In this document: positions 11,938-25,100 of the stretch, piece by piece
Layout: each line of letters opens with the position of its first letter
Position numbering within the stretch: position 1 is the first letter of the stretch
From: Pseudorasbora parva
Lineage: Eukaryota; Chordata; Actinopteri; Cypriniformes; Gobionidae
Assembly (NCBI RefSeq): GCF_024679245.1
Contig: NC_090172.1
Location: 1,763,001-1,827,000, forward strand
Reading direction: 5' to 3'
Length of the DNA stretch: 64,000 nucleotides
Program-made: the position numbers and the translations under genes
Notes under the pieces: model-generated
The model's input: the letters and a program-made list of their open reading frames with translations, nothing else
The model's database searches: none
What the model was told of the DNA's origin: nothing

Positions 11938-12370
11938 GACTGTATCCCTTCTCAGTGCTCTACAGTTAGCCCAAGCCAACTACCAGTCTGTGCCCCAGCC
12001 CAGCGCTCTGCTGTATGCACAGACCCGTGACCAGCCCCTCTCGCCCTGGTCTCCTGAACTGTGTGGGCCATCCTGGCCTCCCGAACTGTGTGGGCCGCCC
12101 TGGCCTCCCGAACTGAGTGGGCCGCCCTGGCCTCCCAAACTGAGTGGCCGTCCTGGCCTCCCAAACTGAGTGGGCCGCCCTGGCCTCTTGAACTTTTTGT
12201 CCCTCCCATCCCTGGTCTATCCCTCCCATCCCACCCGATCCGCCCCAGGTCCCATCCCACTTCCAGTGTCCGCTCCTGACCCTCCATCCCTCCTCTAGTT
12301 CCGCCGCCGCTTCACCTCCCTCCGTGACTGGTTCTGGAGCGTCTGGAAGCCGCACCTTTGAGGGGGGGTA
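11938..12370 (+). pseudogene. C-terminal region of gypsy-like ORF, proline-rich PPWPPEL repeats
   Basis: The frame of array 1 runs on through an ILSLTVSLLSALQLAQ stretch into SPELCGPSWPPEL and PPWPPELSG repeats at about 12045-12165, then stops near 12170. This proline-rich tail resembles the end of some fish Ty3/gypsy polyproteins. A polypurine tract (GAGGGGGGGT, about 12360-12369) follows, directly before the LTR. No integrase or RT survives upstream. Confidence 0.55.
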
Positions 12371-12568
12371 ATGTCACATCTGTTCAGTGTCTGGCACTCT
12401 GTGTGACTTTTATGTTGAAATTTATCTGTTTCTATTTTCTGTTCCTCGTGTTTTCTTTGTGTTTGCTCTGTTATTTTGTTCCTGATTTTTCATCTGTATT
12501 GTTTGGTCATTAATAAATTCTCCCTGCTATTGGATCCCACTTCTCTGCCTGCCATCTGTGCCGTGACA
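12371..12568 (+). mobile_element. 3' LTR of gypsy-like retroelement
   Basis: It starts TGTCACATCTG straight after the polypurine tract and ends CTGTGCCGTGACA, so the termini TGTCAC and GTGACA are inverted repeats. A polyadenylation signal (ATTAATAAATTC, around 12510) lies inside. No matching 5' LTR was seen in the window. Confidence 0.7.
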
Positions 12569-12820
12569 TAAACACATGATTATTCATTGATAATGAATAT
12601 TTAAATCAGGGTATTTTGAGTTTGCATACCACTCCGAGGTCCGGCACGCTGCATATGCGGAATAGGGAAATGCTAGGGGTGCCGTCCATCATAAAAGTAT
12701 GATTGACACACTGTTTTTGTAATTTTGATTATTTCTCAAAAACTTAAGGGGAAACACTGTACAATGTCTAAATGCATGGAATGTAACATTTTGCAGTTTC
12801 GGTGTCCTTGATAAAGTCAC
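12569..12820. other. Upstream flank of lipoxygenase gene, nothing recognised
   Basis: No repeat or coding signal can be supported. The block conserved with the second gene copy starts only at about 12820. Confidence 0.4.
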
Positions 12821-12995
12821 AAACTTGATAAATATCACATATGCAGGTATCAACATGACATTTTTGATTGGTAGACCACACCCACACATTATAATGTTAA
12901 AGGAGGTGTAGAGCAGAGCCAGAAGTGAACTTCATATAAAGTTGCCCAAGAATAAAGTGAGGATTCAGAGATTGTACATCTTTCAAGCAGGAACA
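12820..12995 (+). promoter_or_regulatory. Promoter/5' UTR block of lipoxygenase copy 1
   Basis: About 175 bp before the ATG are closely similar to 62621-62797 upstream of the second copy (for example CATGACATTTTTGATTGGTA and ACATTATAATGT). A TATA-like TATAAAG lies at 12935-12941, some 55 bp before the ATG, which predicts a short 5' UTR. GATTGG (inverted CCAAT) lies about 70-80 bp upstream of the TATA. The ATG choice fits human ALOX5, which starts MPSYTVTVATG. Confidence 0.65.
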
Positions 12996-13145
12996 ATGTT
13001 GACCTACAAGGTGTGTGTATCTGCTGGTAGACAGATGATTGCTGAGACAACGAACAGCATTTACCTGACGCTGATAGACTCAGAGAATTATAGCAGTGAA
13101 AGAACCCTGGTAAACCAACCTGGTGACTTTGCGGGTTTCGAAAGG
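12996..13145 (+). CDS. alox5-like exon 1 (PLAT start)
   Basis: 50 codons from [11 protein letters not shown] to GFER, donor AGG|GTAAGA, phase 0. An upstream in-frame TTG at 12942 opens the frame further but ATG 12996 aligns with the human start. Confidence 0.85.
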
Positions 13146-16100
13146 GTAAGAACTTTAAAGACTTCAATATTATTGTTTTAAGTAATTTTTTATTTATATT
13201 ATATTAAATGGAATTTGAATGTCCAATCAATGGTTGTATATGTGGAGAAAGGGTTCTTGATATAGCAGGACAAATATTTGGCATGATTTGCACCCTAGGA
13301 CTTCCAGAAGTCTCTGCCCCCAAAATTAGATGTCTTAACTGTCTATAAATGAGGAAAGTCCTAAGTTATCTCTATGGTTTGCCATCCATAACTTTGGGAT
13401 TTTTTTATAGGACAATATATAGGATCTGTTTTAGAGTATATAACTGAAAAATCCAATCACAAAGGGCAAAGGAAGTTTTTCAGGGTTTGTCTCATTTTGT
13501 TTGTGCACCCATAAAAGAGAACAGAAAATAGATAATAGGCAACTTTTCAGAACCATTTTATTTCTGTAGCTCTGAACTCATACAAATGTGTTTAATGTGG
13601 GGAAAACAAATACCTTTTACCAATATACATTTATTTATATTACGATTACATTACATTTAAAAGAAAATACATTAAAATTAAAGGTGCAAATATCACTTAC
13701 CCCACTTTTAAGTAAGCAAGACAAGGTTGTTAGAAAGTAAGCCAACATCAAAACAGTGCAACAGCATCTGTAAAGATATAAGGTAGAGTTACACCTTTCT
13801 TTCTCATCCACTGCAATTTTCATTCTGATGTAATACTTCCTTAAACCAGCTAGAAGCCAAACACAAGGGGTGGAGGTTGTGTTTACAGCAAACAAGGTTG
13901 TCGTATGTTACATATATTGTTCTCATTAAGTCGGACAACTTTCAAAATTACAGTAGCTCCGCCCAGCAGGTCAGCCATTTTTTATTTAATGTGGAATTGT
14001 GGATAATTGCAGGCTCTGAACTTAAAATACTCCTTTACGGGTATTCATGCAATTCTCACCATTATACTAACACATTAAAGATGCTAAATTGCCAAATGAT
14101 TTTTAGAATATGGAATAGTGTTGCCATGGTGAAGTAATAAATTAATGACAAAAATGGGAAACTTTTTTTGTCATTTTTAAGGGTTAATTTTGTTTCCTTA
14201 TGGGCAGCTGGGCATCCTGATATGCACATACGCAGGGTGGCACAATTAGGATTAATCCCTCTTCACCCAAAGCCTGTGGAGAGATGTTTTTTTTGTTTGT
14301 TTATTTTTTTCCCCATTTTACATGCATGTCTAACAAAATTGTTGTTAAAGGAGTTTTCCTTCGACATCTGTGTGAAGAAGGACATTGGAGACATTGTCGA
14401 GGTGAAACTTGAAAAGGAGTACCCACTCAATTCCCTGTGGTTTTGTAAGAATATTACAGTGAAAACACCCTCTGGGAAATGCTTTGAGTTCCCCTGTCAT
14501 CGCTGGATAGAAGACGAAAATGAAGTGATTATCCGAGAAGGCACTGGTACGTGCAGACTCACTTTGTTCTTTATCCAATTTTTAATAAACATTAATATTA
14601 TTGTTATAAAATTTATTTTGTTCAGTTGTGATCTAAAATGCTGTCCTTTCTCTGTGTAAAATGTGTGCTATGTATTTCACTGTGTGTTTATTTAGCTCGA
14701 TTGCCTCAGGATGACACCGGATTGCTTAAAAAGCAAAGACGAAATGAACTGGAATCTAGACGGAAAATATTCAGGTTTGAAGAAACAATTACAGTCTTGA
14801 ACAATAATTTTATCTTTTAGATTTTTTAAATCTAAAATTAATGCAATAATTTTTTTAATATAAATGAATATGGTTCTTAGTTTTTACATTGCTGTCAATC
14901 AATTAAAATAATTAACTATATTAATATATTTTTTTCTGTGATTAATCTTAATTGCCATTAAAAACACTTTTAATATATATTTTACCACTTACAGATTTTT
15001 GTAGAAACAACATAAATATTTGTTGAATGGCATCTTTTTATTTTTTTATGCCAGTATCACTGATAGTAATACAGCTTCTGTCTCTAGGAAATAATATTTA
15101 ATTGACACTTCAATGAAATAACACATTAGCATTTATTAAGCTTCAAAAATATAGCAACTATTATTTTAAGTGAATTTAAAAACAATCCTCATATAAACCC
15201 ATAATAACAATACATTTCATATACTCTTCTTACCTGTATAACAACTTAACAAATAGAAAATATAAATAAATTGTGATCAGTTTGCACTGCATAAGTTATT
15301 AATAATAAATAGATTAATCCTTATTAAAGGTACTAAAGTTATTTAGTAAAGAGCAGTGCGTATTTAGTGAGCAATTACTTTTGTTCTTTACATTTTCATA
15401 AGTGGTTACTGTCATTTTAAGATCTTCCGCAGTCACAAATGAAGCGGATCTCACATGTCTCATTTTCTCACACCTCTTTAAGTTGATTTAAGACGTTATT
15501 TCACATTTTTAAGACTGCACTTATGAAGAAAATTAACAAAACTGGCATTTTGGCAAAATTGTGTGTGTTATTTTTCCGTTAAAGAAATTATATTTCCGTT
15601 GATTCACTTTGAACAAATAGGCCATAAAATCTAATCTTAGATTTCACACTTGTCATGTTTGGTTCGCTTAAAACGAACCCTGGTGCGATTGCTCGGTTAG
15701 TGCGGTTCATTTGAACATATGTGAACGCTGCCATCCCAACCCTGGTGCGCACCAAACAAGCGGACCGAGACCGCTAAAAAGACGGGTCTCGGTCCACTTC
15801 CAAACGAACTCGGTGCGGTTCGATTGATATATGAATGCAACGCGGACCAAAGACATGTAGACGAACCAAAAACCGGACATAATTGTCACAAGATGAGACG
15901 CATAGTCAGCTGATTTGACGGCGCGGAAAGATCGGTGTATCCAAAATGAGTAACGTAAATGTTAGAGGGCAAACATGGCGCAACGAGGAGGTGCCTAATC
16001 AATATTTGATCAGACGAGCATGTTTTGAAAATTCTAGAAAAAACGCACAAAAAGCAAACCTGGCTCTTCTCATCAGAGGACCTGTGCTGCCCATTATTAT

Positions 16101-19100
16101 GTCTCCCTGTACCTTTGGTTCGGTAACTTTAGGTTCGCTGTTAAAAATGCCAGTGTGAACGCTAAGCGGACCAGGACTATATGTTTTGTTTTTTGGTCCG
16201 GACCAAACGAGCCAAACTAACCGAACTACAAGTGTGAACGCACCCTTAATCCTGCTCCTTGAGTGGCGGTCAAAAATTACCCCTTTTTTATTTCAGTGAA
16301 CTAAATGTACTATATTTAGGCTCATTAATGTTTTTATTTAATAGTAAAATTATAATGCTTTGAATGCTTTGGACCCTGGCTAAATAGGTCATAAGTTCCC
16401 AAGCCCCAAACTCAGACTATTATTTGAGGTAGAAAGTGATACATTGTTCTTTGACAAGGAGGATTTCCATTCAACTCAATGTAAGTACAAGACTTGACCT
16501 GGACACTGACCTTTCGTCCCTTTTTAACCAGTTACCTGAGCTGTAAATTCCATATGTGACTAATCACTCTGGAAAACCATCAAAATGGTTTTCTGGCAAT
16601 GCTGACACTTTTTAGAGCCCTCCCAAACAGGTCACTGGTAAAACATAAAACATTTTATTGATTGATTAATTATTTGCAATGTATGTTTTGTGAAGAAACA
16701 ACTGAAAACCATATTTAAATGTAATTCTTGGTGTAACTGTACAAGTAAATGTTGTAATTTTTCTTGTTGAAGATGGAAGGAGTGGCGCCCTGGCTTCCCT
16801 AAGGGCATAGATGCCAAAATGAACGAACTTCCTAGTGAAGTTCAGTTTGATGCAGAAAAAATGTCAGACTTTGCTCTGAATTCCAAGAAAGCGTAAGTTT
16901 GGGGGAATGTGTCACAGCCACAGTCCTTGCTGATTTGATTCTGAATTTTCCCCTCAGTGTTCCAGAATGAAATTCAGAAAAAATGCAGTACCATACCAAT
17001 GGTCATGTCTATCATATACTCTTTGCATTTTGTTTCAGGATTGGGGAATTATTTCTTGACAAAAATAAAGATTTCATTAATTCCTGGAAAGACATGGCAG
17101 ATTTTGAAAAGATATTGGAATATTTTAAAATCAAGAACACAGTACTAGGTTTGGATTATTTATCCTTTTGTCAAGAATGTCTATTTTGTTTGTTTGTTTC
17201 TACATTAAACAAAAACTATATATCCCAAAACAATTTCTGTGGAGAAACCAACAATGTAGAGACAATATTTTCATAGCTGTCAAGCCTGTGATGGTTGACA
17301 AAAATTTTCCCATTTGAAATCTGAACAGAGACCGTGAGTCAAGACTGGAATAAGGATTACATGTTTGGCTATCAGTTTCTGAATGGCTGCAATCCTGTCA
17401 TGATCAGGAAGTGTGTGAATCTTCCAAACAGTTTTCCAGTCACACATGAGATGGTGGAGGGCTTTCTGAAGAGAGGTGTCACACTACAACAGGAATTAAA
17501 GGTCAGAAACATTAAGACATTAATCTCTTGAGTTTATCAATTATCAAATCTAAGATTTACTCGTATCGTGACATCCTTCACATGATTTAATTTATAAAGG
17601 TCTCAAATCAATGGTACTTTAATCTACACACAATTTTTTCTAAACTATACGCTTATGTACATGTCTGGACAGGCAGGAAACATCTACATAGCAGATTATA
17701 AAATACTGGATGGATTGCCAACATCCAGCCCTCAGCTCTATTTGGCTGCACCCATCTGCCTGCTGTACAAGAACAGATTGGACCAAATTGTGCCAATTGC
17801 CATTCAGGTATCTGTCCCATATAGAATCAGTATCAAAGGAAAACGTCTCGGTTACGAATGTAACCCTCGTTCCCTGAAGGAGGGAACGGAGACATACGTC
17901 AGAAGGACAGACGAATTGGGGATTACTTCTGGGAGCCCCTATCAGCTTCGAGTTATAGAAAACGGGCCAATGAACATTGGCGTGCGTGCTTTGCATATCG
18001 CACCCTGCCCCCGCTGTTGTTTTTCACTGAGGAGCGGAACTACTAGCTCGGCCTGCAGTGATGGTACAGCAACTGTGGCGACGGGACGTACGTCTCTGTT
18101 CCCTCCTTCAGGGAACGAGGGTTACATACGTAACCGAGACGTTCCCTTTCAGTCGGTCACTTCAGCGTACGTCGGAAGCACCGACGAATTGGGATCCCTA
18201 TGGAAAACGCCACAGTTACTATCACTTCCAGCGAAATTCCTGCAGGAAGAGTCACACTGCCGTCCCACAAGACCCATTCAGTGGACTATTGGATGACGCT
18301 GGGAAAGCGTACCCAGGGGGCCGCTGCGGAAGCCACACTACCCCGGAGGGGAATGCCATGTGGAGATTACACGTTTGGACTGGCCGTGGGCAGTACAACA
18401 TACGGAAGTCCCAGGGGTAGCCCTGACCCTCTTGGGCGGGGGAACAACACCGCACTGGCGCTCTGCCGAGGGAAAGACACAGGCTCGCCATTCTAGGGAA
18501 CTCGACTGGAGCATATAAGCGCACGTATCCGTTCCATGAGGAAGGAAGTGGCGCAGCAAGCCGACACTAGAACGGGCACTCCGGTGCTACCGACTATAAG
18601 AAGTGAGTACACGGGAAGATACCAGCTCTACACGTAGGCTATAGAACCTAGCGAATGTGTTGGGTGCCGCCCAGCCCGCAGCTCTACAAATATCTGTCAG
18701 CGAGGTGCCACGAGCCAGCGCCCAGGACGAGGCCACACCCCTGGTGGAGTGGGCTCTAATCCCGAGCGGACAGGGCATGTCTTGGGATTCATACGCCAAG
18801 ACGATGGCATCCACTATCCAGTGGGCCATCCTCTGCTTGGAGACAGCCTTTCCCTTCTGCTGGCCTCCGTAACAGACGAAGAGCTGCTCTGAGGTCCTAA
18901 AGCTCTGCGTTCTGTCCACGTAAGTCCGAAGGGCTCGGACAGGACAGAGAAAAGCCAGGGCTGGGTCTGCCTCCTCCTCCCGGAAGGGAGTGGTGGGAAC
19001 CTTGGGCACTAATCTAGGCCGGGGTCTCAGGATCACGTGAGAGTTGTCCGGCCCGAATTCCAGGCACGATTCGTCAACCGAAAATGCATGCAGGTCCCCT

Positions 19101-22100
19101 ACCCTCTTGATAGAGGCCAATGCAGTCAGGAGGACCGTCTTTAGAGACAGGATTTTTAACTCCACTGACTGCAAAGGCTCAAAGGAAGGTCTCCGCAGTG
19201 CATTCAACACCAGAGACATGTCCCAAGAGGGTATAGAGGGAGGGCGAGGTGGATTTAACCTCCTCGCGCCCCTCAGGAACCTGACAATCAGGTCGTGCTT
19301 CCCCAAGGACATACCTTCTACTAGCTTGTGATTGGCAGCAATTGCGGCCACGTACACCTTGAGGGTGGAGGGAGACAGCCTTCTCTCCAACCCATCTTGC
19401 AGGAAGGAAAGCACGGCCCTGACCGAACATCTTCGGGGGTCTTCTTGGTGAGAAGAGCACCAATTGACGAACAGGTACCACTTCAGTGCATAGAGGTGCC
19501 TCGTAGAGGGCGCTCTAGCGAAAGTGATGGAGTCTACCACAGCCTGTGGCAGATCACCTAGAGCCTCCGCGTCCCGTCCAGGGACCAGACATGGAGTTTC
19601 CAGAGGTCCGGACGTGGGTGCCCCGCCTCTGAGTCAGGAGGTCCTTCCACAGAGGAATGGGCCAAGGAGGTGCTGTCGTGAGGAGCACTAGTTCCGGGAA
19701 CCACGTCCTGCAAGGCCAATACGGTGCTACCAACAGGACCTGCTCCTCGTCCTCCCTGACCTTGCACAGTGTCTGTGCAAGAAGGCTTACTGGGGGAAAC
19801 GCATATTTGTGTAGGCCCTGGGGCCAGCTGTGCGGCAGAGCATCCGTGCCGAGGGTCCCCTCGGTCAGGGAATAAAACAACTGGCAATGGGCCGTGTCCG
19901 TCTACCTGTGCAGCCCCAAAGCGGCTCCAAATAAGCTGGACCACCTGGGGATGGAGTCTCCACTCTCCCGGGAGCACTGGCTGTCGTGAGAGCTCGTCGG
20001 CCGCACGATTGAGCAGGCCCGGAATGTGAATGGCACGGATTGACCTCAGATACTTCTGACTTCATAGCAGGAGGTGGCGGGCGAGTTGTGACATGCGACA
20101 GGAGTGTAGACCACCTTGTGAGGTGCGCTGTCTGGTCGACCGAATCCAGCTCCATCCCGAGAAAAGAGATCCTTTGCATAGGTCAGAGTTTGCTCTTTTC
20201 TCAGTTGACCTGAAGCCCCAACTGGCTGAGGGGACCGGCTCGATCGTGTCCTTTGCCAGTAGGACTGCGATCTCCGCCTGAAGCACTGGGGTGCCCTCCT
20301 TCGACACAGAGGTGAAGTCAACGCCCCTGAACTTGGGGGGACGCTGGGCGAACTGAATCGCATAGCTGACCGAGCCAGTGGGACCAACGGTACCACAGAC
20401 GTACCCGCAGCGAGGCAGCGCAGCGACATGCAGGGACCCGGCCCCGACGGCGTGGTGGCGGCCTGCAGCGGGGTCTGCATGCGCATGGCAACACTTACCT
20501 GCTTCCGCTGAGTGGGCGTGGTGCAGTGGTTAGGCCGCTTGTGGCCATCCCGCGCGCCCCCTGCTGGCGATTGGAGAGGCATGGGAGCGTCGAACACCGC
20601 CAAGTGCGCTCTTTTGGCACCCAGAGATTTTGTAAATTCTCAGGGTCTCTTCTGACGGTGCTTGCCACCTGGCTTGGCAGCGGCCTCAGCGGGCTGGATG
20701 TCCTTACCGCGGCCGGCTCCACGCTTACGCCCGGCGTGGTGGCTGCTGCTGGGCTGGGGCGGGGGCGGCGACGGGCAGGCGTTCTCAACGACGAGCAGGT
20801 GGAGGTTGGCCGTCTGGCCAACACAAGAGCGATTTCCCCCGACACACGCTCTCTCTCTCTCTTCGCTGTAGGAAGGCAGTCAGATACTTCATCAATGCTG
20901 TTCGGCTCCGAAGTGAAAGACAACAGTGCGTGGCGATCGCTTCCGCTTTATACCCGCGCCATGGGGTAGGGTGCGATATGCAAAGCACGCACGCCAATGT
21001 TTATTGGCCCGTATCCTATATCTCGAAGCTGATAGGGGAAATGATCCCCAATTCGTCGGTCCTTCCAACGTACATCAAAGTGACCGACTGAAAGGGAACT
21101 AAAATTTACTACAATCCCGATTCCAAAAAAGTTGTGAAACTGTACAAATTGTGAATAAAAACAGAATGCAATCGTGGAAGTTTCAAATTTCAATATTTTG
21201 TTCAGAATACAACATAGATGACATGTGAAATGTTTAAACTGAGAAAATGCATCATTTTAAGGGGAAAATAAGTAGATTTTAAATTGCATGGCATCAACAC
21301 AACTGAAAAAAGGGGGCATCCCCTCTTGTGGCCACATTCCTGTGTGCAACAGTCTACAAACGTCTGGGGACTGAGGAGACAAGTTGCTCAGGTTTAGGAA
21401 TAGGAATGTTGTCCCATTCTTGTCTAATACAGGCTTCTAGTTGCTCAACTGTCTTAGGTCTTCTTTGTCGCATCTTCCTCTTTATGATGGACCAAATGTT
21501 CTCTATTGGTGAAAGATCTGGACTGCAGGCTGGCCATTTCAGTACCCAGATCCTTCTTCTATGCAGCCATGATATTGTATGCAGTATGTGGTCTGGCATT
21601 GTCATGTTGGAAAATGCAAGGTCTTCCCTGAAAGAGACGTCTGGATGGGAGCATATGTTGTTCTAGAAAGCATATACCTTTCAGCATTGATGGTGTCTTT
21701 CCAGATGTGCAAGCTGCCCATGCCACACGTACTCATGCAACCCTATACCATAAGAGATGCAGCTTCTGAACCGAGCGCTGAGAACAACTTGGGTTGTCCT
21801 TGTCCTCTTTAGTCCAGATTACATGGAGTCCCAGTTTTCCAAAAAAAACTTCCAATTTTGATTCGTCTAACCACAGAACAGTTTTCCACTTTGCCACAGT
21901 CCATTTTAAATGAGCCTTGGACCAGAGAAAACCCTTGCGCCTTTGCTTTTAAATATGGCTTCTTATTTGACCTATAGAGTTTTAGCCGGCAACGGCGAAT
22001 GGCACGGTAGATTGTGTTCATCGACAATGTTTTCTGGAAGTATTCCTGAGCCCATGTTGTGATTTCCATTACAGTATCATTCCTGTATGTGATGCAGTGC

Positions 22101-25100
22101 CGTCTAAGGGCCTGAAGATCACGGGCATCCAGTTTGGTTTTCCGGCCTTGACCCTTACACACAGAGATTGTTCCACATTCTCTGAATCTCTGGATGATAT
22201 TATGTACTGTAGATGATGATAACTTCAAACTCTTTGCAATTTTTCTCTGAGAAACTCCTTTCTGATATGGCTCCCTGACTTTTCGCCACAGCATTGGGGG
22301 AATTGGTGATCCTCTGCCCATGTTGACTTCTGAGAGACACTGCTACTCTGAGAGGCTCTTTTTATAACCAAACATGTTGCCAATTGACCTAACAAGTTGC
22401 AAATTGGTCCTACAGCTGTTCCTTATATGTACATTTAACTTTTCCAGCCTCGTATTGCTACCTGTCATAACTTTTTTAGAATGTGTAGAAATCATTAAAT
22501 CCAAAATGAGCCAATATTTGCCATGACGTTTCAAAACGTCTCACCTTCAACATTTGATATGTTATCTATTACGTTCTATTGTAAATAAAATATAAGTGTA
22601 TGACATTTGTAAATAATTGTATTCCTTTTTTATTTACAATTTGTACAGTGTCCCAACATTTTTGGAATCGGGTTTGTAAAAAATAAGTACTTTTGCTGTG
22701 TGAATTTACTCATTGAAGTAAAAATGTCCTGCTTGGCTTTATTATATCTGAATCAGCTCAGTCAAAACCCAGGGGAAAGGAGCCCAATCTTTCTCCCAAG
22801 TGATAATGAATATGATTGGACGTTTGCCAAGATGTGGGTGAAATCTGCCGACTTCCTTGTACACCAATTGGTAACACACCTTCTCAAGACACATCTGATA
22901 TCAGAGGTTTTTGAAATGGCCATGTACAGACAGCTCTCTGAAGTCCATCCTGTATACAAGGTACCTGTCTTAATATTTAGATTCAGTGCTAAACTGAAGA
23001 TTGTGGTTTCATGCAATGTCAATTTAATGATGAAGTTTTACTGGTTCTGATGTCCTTGCCTTTTTTAACAATGGTTTAATGTTAACCCAAAACCTCCATG
23101 GAATGACATGGAAACCACTATTTTCAGTTTCACGTTATGCTTTTTCACTACATTTTTTTATGATTTAATGCACATGTTTATATGCATCATTTGCTTCTTG
23201 CAGTTACTCAAACCTCATGTTCGCTTCACAATTGCAATCAATGTATCGGCCCGTGAAAACCTCATCGGTGAAAACGGAGTCTTCAGCAAGGTAGCTTTAC
23301 ACCTAATTTAATATATCCACACATAAACAGCATCTTGCTAATATCCAAAACAATTCTATTCATATTTTGTCTTTGTCAGGTAAGTCATCATTTCAATATA
23401 GGTTTAAAGACATATATAAAAATATTATTAATATGACAGAAATAGCCATATATTTTAAAACACATGCACAAAAAATAAAGGAAATTGCCATTATTATTTT
23501 TTTCATAATTTTTATAAATTTAAGAGATAAATCTTTTATTTTTAAATAAATAGTCATAATCCCCTAGATGGTCACTTGAGTAGACGAAATAAGTTATTAC
23601 AGTCTAGTTAATCTGAAAAAAGGTAGGCAAAAGATTTATTGAATTCTTGGTATCAAAAGTTTAGCAGCGTCAGTGGAGCTGGGATAGAGAAAATGATGGA
23701 AAGTGCCATGAAGACTTTAACCTACAAGTCACTGTGCTTTCCTGAGGCCATAAAAGCTCGAAGAATGGAAGATGTGCCTAAGTACTACTATAGAGATGAC
23801 GGCATGAAGATTTGGAACGCAATACACTGGTAGGTGGCAACAGTTCCCATACAGTCAGTCATGTTTAATGTTATGTCGATACTGAGGTGTTGGGGTCTCA
23901 CCTTGGAGCCCAATCACCTCCAAGTGGCAACCAAATAAGCCAAAGGATATTGGTCAGTAAAAACTGCATGCTGTTACACTTCTACCCAGACATACAGGTA
24001 TATTGCCAGCTCGCACTCACTTTCATTCATAATTTGCTTCGAGCAATTGTGAACTGTGATTGCTCATTCCAGTCATCCTGCAACTGAACATTTTAAATCG
24101 CTAAAAATAGCTTGTTCCTGAGGAGATCAATCCTTCCAGTGTGAGGGCACATCCAGCGATGATTCGCTTCCTGTAAATACAATGTATCTAATCTTCCGTC
24201 TCACATTCAAATTGCATGTCACAACTCACCCGCCATCTCATTCACTGAAGTCAGCAATGGCTCAAGTCGCTTGGTGCTGTTCACATCGTGACTCAATCGT
24301 ATGGCCAACATGCTCTGATGACATCTCACACTCCCGGGACAATGGATACTCCACCCTCAGGTGGTTCAGCTGATCTGGAGTCGATTCGGGGACACACACG
24401 AAGACCATTTTTGCCTCCCAGAAGTCCCCCCACTGCCCATTCTTCTATTCCCTGACCGAGTGGACCATCAGCACATATACACGGGCACACAGCTGACCCC
24501 AGGGCCTATGAAAGTATGCATTTCCCCCAGTGAGCCTGGTTGCACCCTAACCCTAACCCACACTGTGCAAGGTCAGGGAGGATGAGGAACAAGTCTTAAA
24601 GGTTGCGCTGTACTGGCCCACCCAGACGTGGTTTTTGAATCTGATGCTCCTCAGGCAGGGGCTAATTCCCCTGAGAAGGACTTGCTTTCTCAGGGACGGG
24701 GCTCCATTTGACACCTGCACCCAGACCTCTGGAACCTCCACATGGTGGCGGTAGACTACCAGGCGCACTTGCACTTTGAAGTGGAGTCTATTCGCTGAGT
24801 CTTTTGAGCTTAAATCCTGTCTCTAAAGATTGTGCTCCTGACTGAGCTTGCTTTCTTCAAGAGGGTGAGGGACCTGGAGGCATTTTCCGACAGCAAATCG
24901 TGCCTTGAGTTCGGACTGGCCCTGTCTTCCATGATCCTTGATATGTACCCAAAGTTCCCACCACTCCCTTCAGGGACCAGGTGAATCCTGAAACGAGTAC
25001 CTTACCCTCCTTCGGCAGTCAGGTGTGGTAGGGACGTCCAACGCCAGGCCCAGAGAAACCATACAGAGGAAAGTAAATATATGCAATTACCAAAGGGAAT

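Larger units (their letters stand above)
17843..21099 (-). mobile_element. DIRS retrotransposon copy 1, RT deleted
   Basis: A 3.26-kb element in intron 7, coding on the minus strand. Inverted terminal repeats: left 17843-18020 and right about 20935-21099, sharing CGAATTGGGGAT, TATCAGCTTCGAG and AACATTGGCGTGCGTGCTTTGC. An internal complementary region lies at 18082-18190. Reading 3' to 5' there are a tyrosine recombinase, an RNase H-side region, then a gag scrap. The RT palm is missing: the pre-RT motif [11 protein letters not shown] (about 20250) lies next to the post-[14 protein letters not shown] (about 20175). Confidence 0.88.

Noticed and set aside
10057..11979. 640-codon minus-strand frame with a GAGDGVHSGL decapeptide, silk-like in look
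   Set aside because: It is the antisense reading of the 30-bp array. Periodicity divisible by three keeps every frame open. The plus frame that continues into the gypsy-like tail is the better candidate.
12942..12995. TTG start for lipoxygenase exon 1
   Set aside because: The ATG at 12996 aligns with the ALOX5 start, and the TTG overlaps the TATA-like box.
24541..24562. Telomere-like CCCTAACCCTAACCC
   Set aside because: Just two units inside a decayed DIRS fragment; most likely chance.
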